Below are positions 53,235 through 62,827 of a DNA stretch of 64,000 nucleotides, piece after piece (the stretch's first letter is position 1; each line of letters starts with the position of its first letter). Made by a program: the position numbers and the translations under genes. Location: positions 1 through 64,000 of the forward strand of contig JACQZX010000125.1 in NCBI GenBank assembly GCA_016213665.1. The letters run 5' to 3'. Under the pieces are notes generated by a model. That model saw only the letters and a list, made by a program, of their open reading frames with translations. It was not told the DNA's origin and searched no databases. This stretch comes from Actinomycetota bacterium (GTDB taxonomy: Bacteria > Actinomycetota > Acidimicrobiia > Acidimicrobiales > Ilumatobacteraceae).

Positions 53235-56200
53235 TCAGAGATCGTCGGCGCGGTCGTGGAACGTCACCGCCAAGAGGAGCGTGACAACCAGTAGACCGAG
53301 TCCGTGTACTCGGTCCCAGTTGGTCGGCCAGCCGCCATGCGAGCCGAATCGATACACCAGTTGCCCCATCGTTACGGCCGCGCCGAGTAACGCCATCAGC
53401 ACCACCGCGGCCAGACCGGCGAGAAGCGGACGGCGAAACGCAACCACCGCGGCAGCGGGGGCAAGTGCCGCCAACGCCATCGGCATCGGCACCACCAGTG
53501 CGGTCGCGGCGACCAGCAACGCGGCTGTCGTCACCGCCGCGCGGCTGCCCACGGGCAGCAGCGCCGCTCGATCGAATCGCGGGGGAGCCACGGCGGGCGC
53601 GTGGTCACCCGCGGCGAGGCATCGTGGCCGACGCCCAACGGCCAGGCCGATGCAGCACAGCACCGCCGCCGCCGAGGCCAAGAGTGCGTAGCTCACGGGC
53701 GCCTGCGCGTCCCATCCGATCGAGACCGTGGTCGGCGTGGTGCTGGGGGACAGCCACCAACCGTTGAAGCCGCCGGCGATCTGGAGCGGCGCGCCCAACG
53801 AGGCGCCCTCGACGGTGGCCGACCAGCCGGTGTTGAAGCCTTCGCCCATGATCAGCCAGCAACCGGAGGGACACGGTGACACCGTCGCGGTTCGCGTCGT
53901 GCGAGTACGTTCCACCGTTACCACCGGTGTCTCCTGCGCGTCGGGCGCGGTGCTGTCGTCGGTGAGGACCACCTGGTCGACGTCGATGCCCAGGTGCAGC
54001 CCGTTGGCGCTGCCGAGCCGGTGTTCGCCGGCATCGAGCCTTGTCGTCGGCGAGCACGAGGGGACAGTTATCGTCTCGCCGACAGCGAGGGCGCGCTCAT
54101 CGTCGATGGTCATCAGCAGCGGAACCGGCTCGCCGTCGATGCTCAGCAGCGTGCCGTTACACGTTGGGGTGGTACCGACGACGCGATCGTCGACCACTGC
54201 CGGCCGAATCGACGGCGACGACAGCTCGCGGATAGCCACCGGCAGTGTGATCGGCTCGCCGAAGCGGCGATCGATGGTCGCGGCCGCGGAAGCGGCAGTG
54301 ATGGTAACGCTCAGGTCGTCGCTGGTGATGGCCTCGGGCAGCGCGAGGGTACTGCGGCCGTCGCCGTCGGGGGTCGGCACGAGCAGATCCTGAGCGTTGT
54401 CGTCGCCGGTGACCTGTACAGCGGTGATGACGGCGTGTTCGTCGTCGATCACCTGCTGCAGTGTCAGCTGCGTCAGCGGCGTGCCGTTGAGCGGAACGAA
54501 CAACGTCGAACCGACCGCTTGACCGAAAGGTGACGTCCATGCGGTGCTGCTATCGCCGTCGACGGCGAAGCGTCCGCGCGCCGCTGGCACCCCGGTCAGT
54601 CGTCGATTCGCCGTGGCGCCACGAATGCGGTCGAGTGAGTCGAGCACCGCGTCGGAGGCGCGATCGTTGCGATGCAGTGTGGCGGTGAGCGCGAAGTCGT
54701 GGGCGGCGGGCAGCGTGAACTCGCGCTCGATGGTCGGTTCCGGGTCGCTGCGCCAGCGGTTGCGTGGGTCGACGCGCAAGCGGGTGAGAACGATCGCCAT
54801 TGGGGCGTCTGCGCCGGCGATGGTGGGTGCGACCGCGGTGGTTGGCAGGCGAACGACTTCCTTGTGCGAGCCGAGGCCGAGTTCGGCGAATCCGACGCCG
54901 GAGAGACCAGCAGCGGTGCCGCCGGGGCGAGACGCGATGCCGGTGATCGTGATCGTGAGCGGCGTGTGCGCGGGCACAGTCACCACCTGACCAGGTTCCC
55001 TCAGCGACGTGTCGCCGAGCGCCACGTTGGTTACGAAGTCGGTTCCCGCCGTGATCCGGATGGAGGTGATCTGTCGGTTGGCGACCAGATCCTGCGGCTG
55101 CAGCAACGCGAGCGCACCGTCGTTGTCGGAAACCGTCAGGAAATGCCCGACCGGGTCGCCATGATCACCGACGACCCAAGCAGTCAGCGGATCACCATCG
55201 ACGGCCATCGCCGGGCGCTGCTCCGGTCGGTAGGCGAATGGTTCGCCGTAACCACTGGCCCGCACGATCAGGGCATCGTCGGAAGCTGAGTCGAGGTAAG
55301 CGACCGTCTGGTCGTCGCCGTCGGGCGCAGAACCGAAGACCGGCAATCGCTGATCGGCCTCGTCCGTGCGCAATACATCGTTCGTCGCTCCACCGGACTC
55401 GGTGAAGCCACTGACATCTTGCGAACTGCGCCAGTGATGAGCGCGATCGCGATTGGAGTCGGTGAGGATGAGTGTGGCATTGGCCAGCGAGCGGTCGGGG
55501 TTGGCGCCGGCTGTGCGCTGCAGGTCCGTGGCATCGAGATCGGCGGCATAGACCAGCGCCTCGTCACCGTGCAACAGCCCGGCGGCCGCGGCATCAACCA
55601 CGCCGTCACCGCTGCCGACGAGCACGACAACGCGCGTGGCGGCACGCACGATTGGGATCGGCTCACGTACCGGCACCAGTTCCACTGGAGCCAACGGCTC
55701 GCCGATCGCGTTGTTGGTCAGCGCGGTTTCGTCGAGCATTGCGACGTCGGGCGTGTTGGGTTTGGGGTCGCCATAAGGGACCGGTTGGCCGAGGCCTGTT
55801 GGTTCGTCCTCGAACACGGCCGCGACCTCCTCGGGGCGAGGCGTGCGGAAACGATCGAAGGCGGCATCGTTGGTTAGCCAGATGGTGTCGGCCGCCAGAA
55901 ATCGGGCGATGGCGGCAATGGCTCGCGGGTCGAGGGTGTGTTCCTGCAGTCGATCGTCGAGCGCGTAGAGCAGGTCCATCGCCCCCGCCGAACCGAGCGG
56001 CAACAAGTCACGGGTGACGATCGGTTTGGTCGTCATACCCGGTAACGGTGGATCGACGGTGTATCCCCAGCGGAAGGCTCCGAACTCGGCACCGGGTAAT
56101 TGCAGGACCCGAAATTCCGCCGAACTCGCCGAGAGCGCATCGGCCGCCTCCCGCCAGGCTGGCGGTGGTGACTCGTCGCGCTCGAGGGCGCTATCCACCA

Positions 56201-57458
56201 GGCCGCCACCGAACAGCGCCGGCAGGTTGACGATTGCGAGCAGAATCACCGCCACCGGCGCCACCGCACGCACACGCAGTCTGGTCGTTGCCAGCGCAGC
56301 AACCAGTGCACCGGCGCCGAGCGCGAGTCCAAAGTTGGACATTGGAAGCGCCCGCGCGCTGCTGCGTAGCGCAAGCGCCAGCGAGCTCCGCGAATTCTCC
56401 GCCAGCGGTGACATCAGGGGTGAAGCGTCAGCAATCGGATGCACACCGACCGCCAGCACAATGCCGACGAACACCAAGAGGGCGGCGTACCGTCGCGCCG
56501 ACCAACGGGTGAGCGCGATGCCTGCCACGCCGATTAGCGGCACTATGAAACTGATCGCGATGGTCGGCACGGATTGCATGTATGCCTGCGCGGCCGAGGT
56601 TGTGAACGCGTACGGATCGCGGATGTAGAACAGCCAGTAGCCCGCGCCGCGAAGCGTTTCGGTGGAGACCGAGGTCAGCGACGTCGCCTGCAGACTCTCG
56701 CTGTACGCCAGCACGTCGGCGCCGTGGGTGCCCTGCACGCGCAGCATCGCCATCCACCACAGCGATACAGCGACGCCAAGGCCGGCGATGCGTAACGCGG
56801 CGCCCATTGCCCGCTGCCGACTAATCGCTCGTTGCGCGATTGCGTGCAGCAGCCACAGAATCGGTGCCGGCGCGATCATCATCACCGCGGTGGCGTTGAC
56901 CGCGCTGCACGTCGCGAGCACCAGCGCGATCAGCGCCGGGTGCCGCCATCGACGGTCACTGGTGGTGGCCCGGATCGTGAGCCCGACCAGCCAGCCCACA
57001 GCGGCCCAGGGCAGCAGCATCGCACTCGTACGAGAGATGTAGGGGAGGATGTAAGGGGAGAGCTGATAGACGACTGCGGCAACCAACGCACCGGTCTTGG
57101 GCAATCCGAGCAGCCGCGCCGCCCAGTACACGCCGAGCGCGGCCAGCAACAGCAAAGTACCGATCCATAGTCGGTGCGCTATCCAGTCGGGAGCGCCCAG
57201 CTTGTCGAAGACCCAGTACCACGGTCCTTGTGGCCACAGATAGGCGATGGTCTGGTGCGGTACCCATCCGGCGAACTGACGGGTGTCCCATGTGTACGGC
57301 GCGTCGGCCATCAGGCGACCCGGGTCGAGGTAGAGGAACAGTTTCGTGTCCGACGGCATTCGCCCGGGTTTGGCCAGCAGCGCCGGCAGGTAGGCAATGG
57401 CGGCGAGCAGGGCGTAGGACCATCGCGAAGGGCGCGCCGTCACGGGCGCTTGGCTCAC
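53235..57458 (-). CDS. aftD: Alpha-(1->3)-arabinofuranosyltransferase AftD-like
   Basis: 1407 residues from the GTG that overlaps the PIG-V stop (GTGA); mycobacterial AftD is about 1400. The N-terminal part (about 1-480) has about eleven helices: AKPGRMPSDTKLFLYLDPGR and DTRQFAGWVPHQTIAYLWPQ are the conserved AftD/DUF3367 loops. The middle and C-terminal parts are extracellular, with several beta-rich domains resembling F5/8-type carbohydrate-binding modules (FAVDGDSSTAWTS and similar). A last pair of helix blocks closes the protein. AftD adds branching arabinofuranose from decaprenyl-phospho-arabinose to arabinan in mycobacteria. Function here rests on homology and on the dprE genes in the same window. 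The frame upstream of 57458 is not real. Confidence 0.9.
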   Translation of the reverse strand: MSQAPVTARPSRWSYALLAAIAYLPALLAKPGRMPSDTKLFLYLDPGRLMADAPYTWDTRQFAGWVPHQTIAYLWPQGPWYWVFDKLGAPDWIAHRLWIGTLLLLAALGVYWAARLLGLPKTGALVAAVVYQLSPYILPYISRTSAMLLPWAAVGWLVGLTIRATTSDRRWRHPALIALVLATCSAVNATAVMMIAPAPILWLLHAIAQRAISRQRAMGAALRIAGLGVAVSLWWMAMLRVQGTHGADVLAYSESLQATSLTSVSTETLRGAGYWLFYIRDPYAFTTSAAQAYMQSVPTIAISFIVPLIGVAGIALTRWSARRYAALLVFVGIVLAVGVHPIADASPLMSPLAENSRSSLALALRSSARALPMSNFGLALGAGALVAALATTRLRVRAVAPVAVILLAIVNLPALFGGGLVDSALERDESPPPAWREAADALSASSAEFRVLQLPGAEFGAFRWGYTVDPPLPGMTTKPIVTRDLLPLGSAGAMDLLYALDDRLQEHTLDPRAIAAIARFLAADTIWLTNDAAFDRFRTPRPEEVAAVFEDEPTGLGQPVPYGDPKPNTPDVAMLDETALTNNAIGEPLAPVELVPVREPIPIVRAATRVVVLVGSGDGVVDAAAAGLLHGDEALVYAADLDATDLQRTAGANPDRSLANATLILTDSNRDRAHHWRSSQDVSGFTESGGATNDVLRTDEADQRLPVFGSAPDGDDQTVAYLDSASDDALIVRASGYGEPFAYRPEQRPAMAVDGDPLTAWVVGDHGDPVGHFLTVSDNDGALALLQPQDLVANRQITSIRITAGTDFVTNVALGDTSLREPGQVVTVPAHTPLTITITGIASRPGGTAAGLSGVGFAELGLGSHKEVVRLPTTAVAPTIAGADAPMAIVLTRLRVDPRNRWRSDPEPTIEREFTLPAAHDFALTATLHRNDRASDAVLDSLDRIRGATANRRLTGVPAARGRFAVDGDSSTAWTSPFGQAVGSTLFVPLNGTPLTQLTLQQVIDDEHAVITAVQVTGDDNAQDLLVPTPDGDGRSTLALPEAITSDDLSVTITAASAAATIDRRFGEPITLPVAIRELSSPSIRPAVVDDRVVGTTPTCNGTLLSIDGEPVPLLMTIDDERALAVGETITVPSCSPTTRLDAGEHRLGSANGLHLGIDVDQVVLTDDSTAPDAQETPVVTVERTRTTRTATVSPCPSGCWLIMGEGFNTGWSATVEGASLGAPLQIAGGFNGWWLSPSTTPTTVSIGWDAQAPVSYALLASAAAVLCCIGLAVGRRPRCLAAGDHAPAVAPPRFDRAALLPVGSRAAVTTAALLVAATALVVPMPMALAALAPAAAVVAFRRPLLAGLAAVVLMALLGAAVTMGQLVYRFGSHGGWPTNWDRVHGLGLLVVTLLLAVTFHDRADDL

Positions 57459-58711
57459 GGAATGGCTCCGCGCACACCGTAGAGGGCGGTCAGCCCGACC
57501 AGGCCCGCAGAACAGGCGCCGATGACGTACGGCCACCAGTCGCGCTTGTCGCGCTCGAACCAAACCGCGGCCGCGATCAGCAGCGGAAAGGCTGTGAACA
57601 GGAAACGAGGCCGAGCAGTCACCGTTTTGGGCATCAGCATCAGCAACAGCACCACGCCCACGTAGGCGTTGACCGCAGCCGGCAGTCGGACCTTGTAAAG
57701 GAACCACAGCAGCAAGAACATCGCCAACAAGCTGACGGCAGTGATCGTCTTGGTCGGCGACGTCAGCGGGTTGGTGAACGCCTTGACGGTGTTACCGATC
57801 GCGGTCAAGCCGAAACTGGTGCCCTCCCCCCAGGCTTCGGTCTGCACCCGGAACCACACGCCGCGCTCGCCGGTGTGCGCGCCCAGCCACAACTGAAACC
57901 CGATAAAGCCGAGCGGGGCGAGCACGGGCGCGATCAGTGAACGCCATTCCCGTCGCTCGCGGATTGCCACCACCGAGGCAACCGCGCAGGCCGCGACCAG
58001 GGCGAGGCCATTGGGTCTGGTGGCGGTACCGATCGCCGCTAGCACACCGGCCAGCGCCCACTGCCGTTTGAGCAGGAACAACAGGCAACCACCGACCAAC
58101 ACCAGGAGTAAAGGTTCGGCATAGGCGAACGACAGCACGAAGCTGCCCGGGAACAGCGACACCAGCACCATTGTTCGTTCGCTGACACGCAGTCCGAAGA
58201 GTTCGCGGGCGACGAGACCGGCCAGGTAGACGACCAACGCCCCAAGCAGAAAGTTGACGACCACGGCGGCAACGGCAGGACCGCCGGGCAGTATCCGGTC
58301 GACCGTCTTGACGAGCAGTGGATAGGCCGGGAAGAAGGCTGCTCTCGCGTCGTATCTGTCGTAGTTGGCGTTCGGTGCAACGAAGCGGGGGTAGCCGAGG
58401 CGGACGATGCGCAGGTACCAGTCGCCGTCCCAGGAGGTGAGCACGTCGAGCATCGGCCGCGCGGCGGTCTTGGGGATCACTGCGTTGGCGTAGTCCGGGT
58501 CAGCCCACGGTGCGCCGGGGAAACGTTCGTCAACCACGTTCGCGTCGGCGCGCAGCTCAGCGGCGACGAGCGCGGTGCCAATCAGAACGCAGGCACGCGA
58601 GAACAGATAGACAAGACCCGCTTTACGAACGATGCGTCGCCAGGCGGCGGCATCGGTAACGGGATCGAAGGCGGGCTCGATATCGGGTGGATCGGTGGCA
58701 GTTGTGGTCAT
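57455..58711 (-). CDS. PIG-V-like membrane mannosyltransferase
   Basis: 418 residues, about nine to ten helices. LTSWDGDWYLRIVRLGYP, DARAAFFPAYPLLVK and IGTATRPNGLALV match the PIG-V/GPI mannosyltransferase-2 family, in which the Asp residues of the first loop are catalytic. In actinobacteria such proteins use polyprenyl-phospho-mannose to mannosylate lipids or glycans. It is translated into aftD by GTGA overlap, so the two should act on the same glycan or be made together. ATG at 58711; no ribosome-binding site and no clear -10 at leaderless distance. Confidence 0.87.
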   Translation of the reverse strand: MTTTATDPPDIEPAFDPVTDAAAWRRIVRKAGLVYLFSRACVLIGTALVAAELRADANVVDERFPGAPWADPDYANAVIPKTAARPMLDVLTSWDGDWYLRIVRLGYPRFVAPNANYDRYDARAAFFPAYPLLVKTVDRILPGGPAVAAVVVNFLLGALVVYLAGLVARELFGLRVSERTMVLVSLFPGSFVLSFAYAEPLLLVLVGGCLLFLLKRQWALAGVLAAIGTATRPNGLALVAACAVASVVAIRERREWRSLIAPVLAPLGFIGFQLWLGAHTGERGVWFRVQTEAWGEGTSFGLTAIGNTVKAFTNPLTSPTKTITAVSLLAMFLLLWFLYKVRLPAAVNAYVGVVLLLMLMPKTVTARPRFLFTAFPLLIAAAVWFERDKRDWWPYVIGACSAGLVGLTALYGVRGAIP

Positions 58712-58787
58712 CGCTGGCGTGGTTGCTGACTAGGTTCGGAGCGCAGCGACGCTAACACCCTCGCGGTCGAAAGTGCCGGTGCGGCCG

Positions 58788-59672
58788 TCACCACCGGCCG
58801 ATCGGTCGAACCCGCTGGCGCGGGCCAAACTTGGGTGCACCGTGGCCGGCGAGCGAGAGCAACCTGGCGGCACGCCCACGCTGGCCAACATAGGGGGCGA
58901 GCAGTTCGAGCATCTCCTCGTCGCTACCGCGGGCGCGCCCGGTGAGAGCATGCACGACGACGTTCTTCAGGTGATAATCGCCAACGGCGAGGGCATCAGG
59001 GTCGCCGAGTGCGGTAGCCATCACGGAACCGACGGTCCAGCGACCGATGCCGGGTAACAGGCTCAGCTTCGCGGCTGCTGCTGCGGGTGGCAGCAGCGCC
59101 CACTCGTCCAGGCGCGGCGCGTGCTTTGCTACCTGGAGCAGGGAGGTGGCGCGTTTGACCTCTATGCCCAGCGGGTGGAACCACCACGTCGGCTTGGACA
59201 GCAGCGCGTCAGCGGTCGGTGGAAGGCGTAGACCGTGATCGGGTCCGGGGGCCCGCTCGCCGAGTTGCTGCACGAGCTGCCGCCACTGCTGCAGGCCCTC
59301 GCCAGCGGTGATCCGTTGGCCAAGGATGGTCGGCAGCAACTCGTGATAGAGCGTGCCGCTGGCACCGAAGCGCAATCCGCGATGAAGGTGTTGCGCCGAC
59401 ATGATGGCCGGATGGGCGTCGGCGAACTCGAATCCGGCATCATTGGCGCCGGTCATCGCCCGCACGCGATGCAGTAGCCAGTCACCGCCTGGCCCCCACG
59501 CCTGCGCGTGCACCTGATGGTCACGGAAGTCGATTCTCACCGTGCCCGCTCCCTGTGGCGTGTTGGTTGCACGCCAGAATTCTCCGGCAGCCAGCCGCGT
59601 GGTGGGATCACCAGCGCCATGACGAAACCTCGACAGCGTCTCCGAAAGCGCTGTCACGCGGGTGTCTCGCAC
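58788..59672 (-). CDS. DNA-3-methyladenine glycosylase II (AlkA-like)
   Basis: 294 residues. The helix-hairpin-helix motif LLPGIGRWTVGSVM (205-218) and the catalytic Asp in GDYHLKNVV (Asp232) place it in the HhH-GPD superfamily, AlkA type. ILGQRIT near 117 is the family's conserved TxxQQ-like segment. It removes alkylated bases from DNA. GTG start, 18 nt after the ABC ATPase gene, so possibly expressed with the transporter, though functionally unrelated. Confidence 0.88.
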   Translation of the reverse strand: MRDTRVTALSETLSRFRHGAGDPTTRLAAGEFWRATNTPQGAGTVRIDFRDHQVHAQAWGPGGDWLLHRVRAMTGANDAGFEFADAHPAIMSAQHLHRGLRFGASGTLYHELLPTILGQRITAGEGLQQWRQLVQQLGERAPGPDHGLRLPPTADALLSKPTWWFHPLGIEVKRATSLLQVAKHAPRLDEWALLPPAAAAAKLSLLPGIGRWTVGSVMATALGDPDALAVGDYHLKNVVVHALTGRARGSDEEMLELLAPYVGQRGRAARLLSLAGHGAPKFGPRQRVRPIGRW

Positions 59673-59690
59673 GATCAGCGGAACCGCTCG

Positions 59691-60716
59691 CTACACCGTT
59701 GTAACCGAGACAGGCGCGTCACCGCCGAACAGCGGGTGGTGGCAAGCGACGAAATGCCCATCGGCGACCTGGCGCACCTGCGGCTCCTCGGTACGACAGC
59801 GATCGTCGGCGGCGGGGCAACGTGGATTGAAGCGGCAGCCGGGTGGCGGCAGCACGGGTGATGGCGGCTCGCCTTGCACGGTCACCTTGGCGACGGCGAC
59901 ATCTGGATTCGGAACCGGGATCGAATCGAGCAGCAACTTGGTGTAATGGTGAGCGGGTGTGGTGTACATCGAGTTCGACGGCGCCACCTCGCAGATTTTG
60001 CCGAGGTACATCACCTGCACGCGGTCGCTGATGTTCTTCACCACCGCCAGGTCGTGCGCAATGAAGACGAGTGTCAGGCCGTACTTCGCCTTCAGATCTT
60101 CGAGCAGATTCAGCACCTGGGCCTGCACGCTGACGTCCAGCGCGCTCACGGGTTCGTCGCAGATGATCATCGTCGGATCGAGGACCAGCGAGCGGGCGAT
60201 CGATATGCGCTGGCACTGACCACCGGAGAACTGGTGTGCCTGGCTCTCGGCTGCGCGTTGCGGATCGATGCCCACTTCCTCGAGAAGTTTGTCGACCCTG
60301 CTGAGCTGCTCGGCACTCGAGCCCCGCTTCCAGATGATCAGCGGCTCGCGAACGATGTCGCGCACCTTGCGGCGCGGGTTCAGCGATGAAATCGGATCCT
60401 GGAAGATCATCTGCATTCGGGTGCGTGCAGCCCGCATCTCGTCGGCGGGGAGGTTGGTGAGTTCAGTGCCCTCGAATACGACCGAACCACTGTTCGGCCG
60501 CGGAAGCATCATCATCGCCTTGCCGGTGGTGCTCTTGCCGCAGCCGCTTTCGCCCACGACGCCAAGCGTCTCGCCGCGCATCACGTCGAAGCTGATGCCA
60601 CTGACCGCGTGAACCTTGAGACCGGTTCGCCCAACGGGGAACTCGACGACCAGATCCTCCACACGCAACAGCACGTCGCCGCTGTCGCGAAGGTGCGCCT
60701 TGCCGCTGCCGGCCAT
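59691..60716 (-). CDS. Peptide ABC transporter ATP-binding protein, OppF type
   Basis: 341 residues. Walker A GESGCGKST (55-63), signature FSGGQCQR, Walker B MIICDEPVSALD and the C-terminal oligopeptide/dipeptide extension with Cys residues (CRFNPRCPAADDRC). It powers import of di- or oligopeptides or a related solute with its partner. ATG 60716 overlaps the OppD-type gene by one base (TGATG). The long frame upstream lies in that gene. Confidence 0.94.
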   Translation of the reverse strand: MAGSGKAHLRDSGDVLLRVEDLVVEFPVGRTGLKVHAVSGISFDVMRGETLGVVGESGCGKSTTGKAMMMLPRPNSGSVVFEGTELTNLPADEMRAARTRMQMIFQDPISSLNPRRKVRDIVREPLIIWKRGSSAEQLSRVDKLLEEVGIDPQRAAESQAHQFSGGQCQRISIARSLVLDPTMIICDEPVSALDVSVQAQVLNLLEDLKAKYGLTLVFIAHDLAVVKNISDRVQVMYLGKICEVAPSNSMYTTPAHHYTKLLLDSIPVPNPDVAVAKVTVQGEPPSPVLPPPGCRFNPRCPAADDRCRTEEPQVRQVADGHFVACHHPLFGGDAPVSVTTV

Positions 60717-61792
60717 CAGACGGCCCCCACTGTCGCGCCGCTGCCCTGCCTGTCGAGTTGTGCACGCTTCTCGCGGTACACGGGGGAACCAACCGGGTAC
60801 CAGCACGCGTACACGTGGTCGAGGTGTTCGGCGGTGAGCAGCGGTGGCTCCTCGGTTACACACTTGGGTTGCACGTACTCGCACCGCGGCGAGAAGCGGC
60901 AGCCCTGCGGGGGATTGACCAGGTCGGGGGGCCTGCCCGTTATCACGTTGAGTCTGGTGTGGCTGGGGTCTTCGATGTTGGGGATGCTGCGCAGCAGGGC
61001 TTCCGTGTACGGCATCTTCATGTTCGCGAACAGGGTGCGGGTTGGCGCCTTCTCGACCAACTTGCCGCCGTACATCACCGCGATCTCGTCGGTGTGACCG
61101 GCGACCACGCCCAGGTCGTGGGTGACCAGGATTACCGACATGTTGCGGTCGCGTCTTTGGTCGCCGATCAGTTCCAGGATCTGGGCTTGCACCGTCACGT
61201 CGAGCGCTGTCGTCGGCTCGTCGGCGAACAGAATCGTGGGACCGCAGGCCAGCGCTATCGCGATCATCACTCGCTGCCGCATGCCGCCGCTGAGCTCGAA
61301 AGCGTACTGATCAAGTCGTTTCTCGGGCTCTGGAATGCGCACGTCATAAAGCAGCTTGAGGGCGGTCTCGCGGGCGTTCTGCTTGTCCATGCCGAGGTGG
61401 ATACTCAGTCCCTCGCTGATCTGCTTGCCGACGCGCATCACCGGATTTAGCGAGGTCATCGGGTCTTGGAAGATCATCGACATCTCGCGACCCCAGATCT
61501 TGCGCCGCTCCTTGAGGCTGCGATCGATGATCTCCGCGCCCTCGAAGATCACAGATCCCGACCGTTCGGTGTTGCGGCTTGGCAGCAACCCCATGATCGA
61601 GCGCGAGAGCACCGTCTTGCCAGACCCGGATTCGCCGACGATGCCCAGCGCCTTGCCACGATCGAGCGAGAACGAGACCCCATCGACGGAGCGCACGAGC
61701 CCGCGTTCAGTTCGGAAGTGGGTACGCAGATCGGTGACCTTGAGTAGCGGCCCATCGATCTGGCGCGTAGCCGCCTGGATTCGTGTGTTCAC
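60716..61792 (-). CDS. Peptide ABC transporter ATP-binding protein, OppD type
   Basis: 358 residues. Walker A GESGSGKT (53-60), signature LSGGMRQR, Walker [12 protein letters not shown] and a C-terminal Cys-containing extension ([14 protein letters not shown]). GTG 61792 overlaps the OppC-type stop (GTGA). Paired with the OppF-type ATPase as in all Opp/Dpp systems; substrate not certain. Confidence 0.94.
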   Translation of the reverse strand: MNTRIQAATRQIDGPLLKVTDLRTHFRTERGLVRSVDGVSFSLDRGKALGIVGESGSGKTVLSRSIMGLLPSRNTERSGSVIFEGAEIIDRSLKERRKIWGREMSMIFQDPMTSLNPVMRVGKQISEGLSIHLGMDKQNARETALKLLYDVRIPEPEKRLDQYAFELSGGMRQRVMIAIALACGPTILFADEPTTALDVTVQAQILELIGDQRRDRNMSVILVTHDLGVVAGHTDEIAVMYGGKLVEKAPTRTLFANMKMPYTEALLRSIPNIEDPSHTRLNVITGRPPDLVNPPQGCRFSPRCEYVQPKCVTEEPPLLTAEHLDHVYACWYPVGSPVYREKRAQLDRQGSGATVGAV

Positions 61793-62811
61793 GCAATGGC
61801 CTCGCGGGTATTGAAGCGCTGCGATAGAACATCGCCGAGCAGATTGATCGACAGCACGGTGAGGAACATCGTGAGTGCCGGCATGAGCGAGATCCACCAG
61901 ACGTCGTTGCGCAGGCGTTCAGTGCCCGCCGAGATCATCTTTCCCCACGTCGGCGTCGGCGCTTCTACCGAAAGTCCGAGGAATGCCAACGCGCCCTCGG
62001 CGACGATCAGCAGTGCGAGCCCGGTGAGCGCGAAGGAGACCAAAGCCGGAACGATGTTGGGCAGGATCTCCTTGAACATGATGCGACTGCCCTTGGCGCC
62101 GAGACTGCGGGCGGCGACCACGAAGTCGCGTTGCGCGTAGGAAATCGTGTTGGCGCGCACAAGTCGCGTGAGCGGCGGAATCGAGACGATCACCAGGGCC
62201 AGGATGATCGGCCACAACGGGCGCGCACTGGCCGCGCTCTGGGTGTTGTCGGTGAAGAAGGTCACGCAGAAAATCACCAGCAATAACGCCGGAAATGCCA
62301 GCAGGACGTTGGTGATGTTCTCGATGAGCACATCGACCCAACCCCGGAAGTATCCGGCGATCATGCCCAAGATGGTTGCGATCGCGAGGCCAAAGGTGAT
62401 CGCCAGACCGGCGATGGTCAGCGATGGTCGCGCACCGAGCATCGCGCGAGCGAAGATGTCGTAACCGTTGCGGTCGGTGCCCATGATGCCGACGTGCGTC
62501 GCGCCACCGCCAACCGGCTCCTTGGGTGGATCCGCGAAGAAGGCCCAGGTAGGGGGAAGTTCGATCTTCTTCAGGCTGCCGTTGAGGGCCGTGCTGCAAT
62601 CGAGTTTGCTTTCGAACTGATCGCACGAATGGTTGATGTAGGGCAACGAGTTGGCCCCGATCGCACTGACGACGATGAACGTGAGCCAACCGATGGCCAG
62701 CCACTTGGTAACGCGTCCGCGTCGGCGCACCCGCACCTTCGGCGAGCCGGCCTCGTCGATGATCGGCACGATCAGGCTGACGTCGTCTTCAACGATCTCA
62801 ATGTCGCTCAT
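61789..62811 (-). CDS. Peptide ABC transporter permease, OppC type
   Basis: 340 residues, six helices expected. The EAA-loop region (DFVVAARSLGAKGSRIMFKEILPN) contacts the ATPases, and HVGIMGTDRNGYDIFARAMLGARPSL is typical of OppC/DppC. The first outer loop is longer than usual and has two Cys (HSCDQFESKLDC), possibly a disulfide. GAGGACGG before the ATG is a good ribosome-binding site. It lies 16 bp after the OppB-type gene. Confidence 0.93.
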   Translation of the reverse strand: MSDIEIVEDDVSLIVPIIDEAGSPKVRVRRRGRVTKWLAIGWLTFIVVSAIGANSLPYINHSCDQFESKLDCSTALNGSLKKIELPPTWAFFADPPKEPVGGGATHVGIMGTDRNGYDIFARAMLGARPSLTIAGLAITFGLAIATILGMIAGYFRGWVDVLIENITNVLLAFPALLLVIFCVTFFTDNTQSAASARPLWPIILALVIVSIPPLTRLVRANTISYAQRDFVVAARSLGAKGSRIMFKEILPNIVPALVSFALTGLALLIVAEGALAFLGLSVEAPTPTWGKMISAGTERLRNDVWWISLMPALTMFLTVLSINLLGDVLSQRFNTREAIA

Positions 62812-62827
62812 CGGTAACCGTCCTCAC

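Noticed and set aside
54672-55289. Plus-strand ORFs opposite aftD, such as this one of 205 aa
   Set aside because: Antisense of a GC-rich gene with matching homology on the minus strand; no ribosome-binding site or motif.
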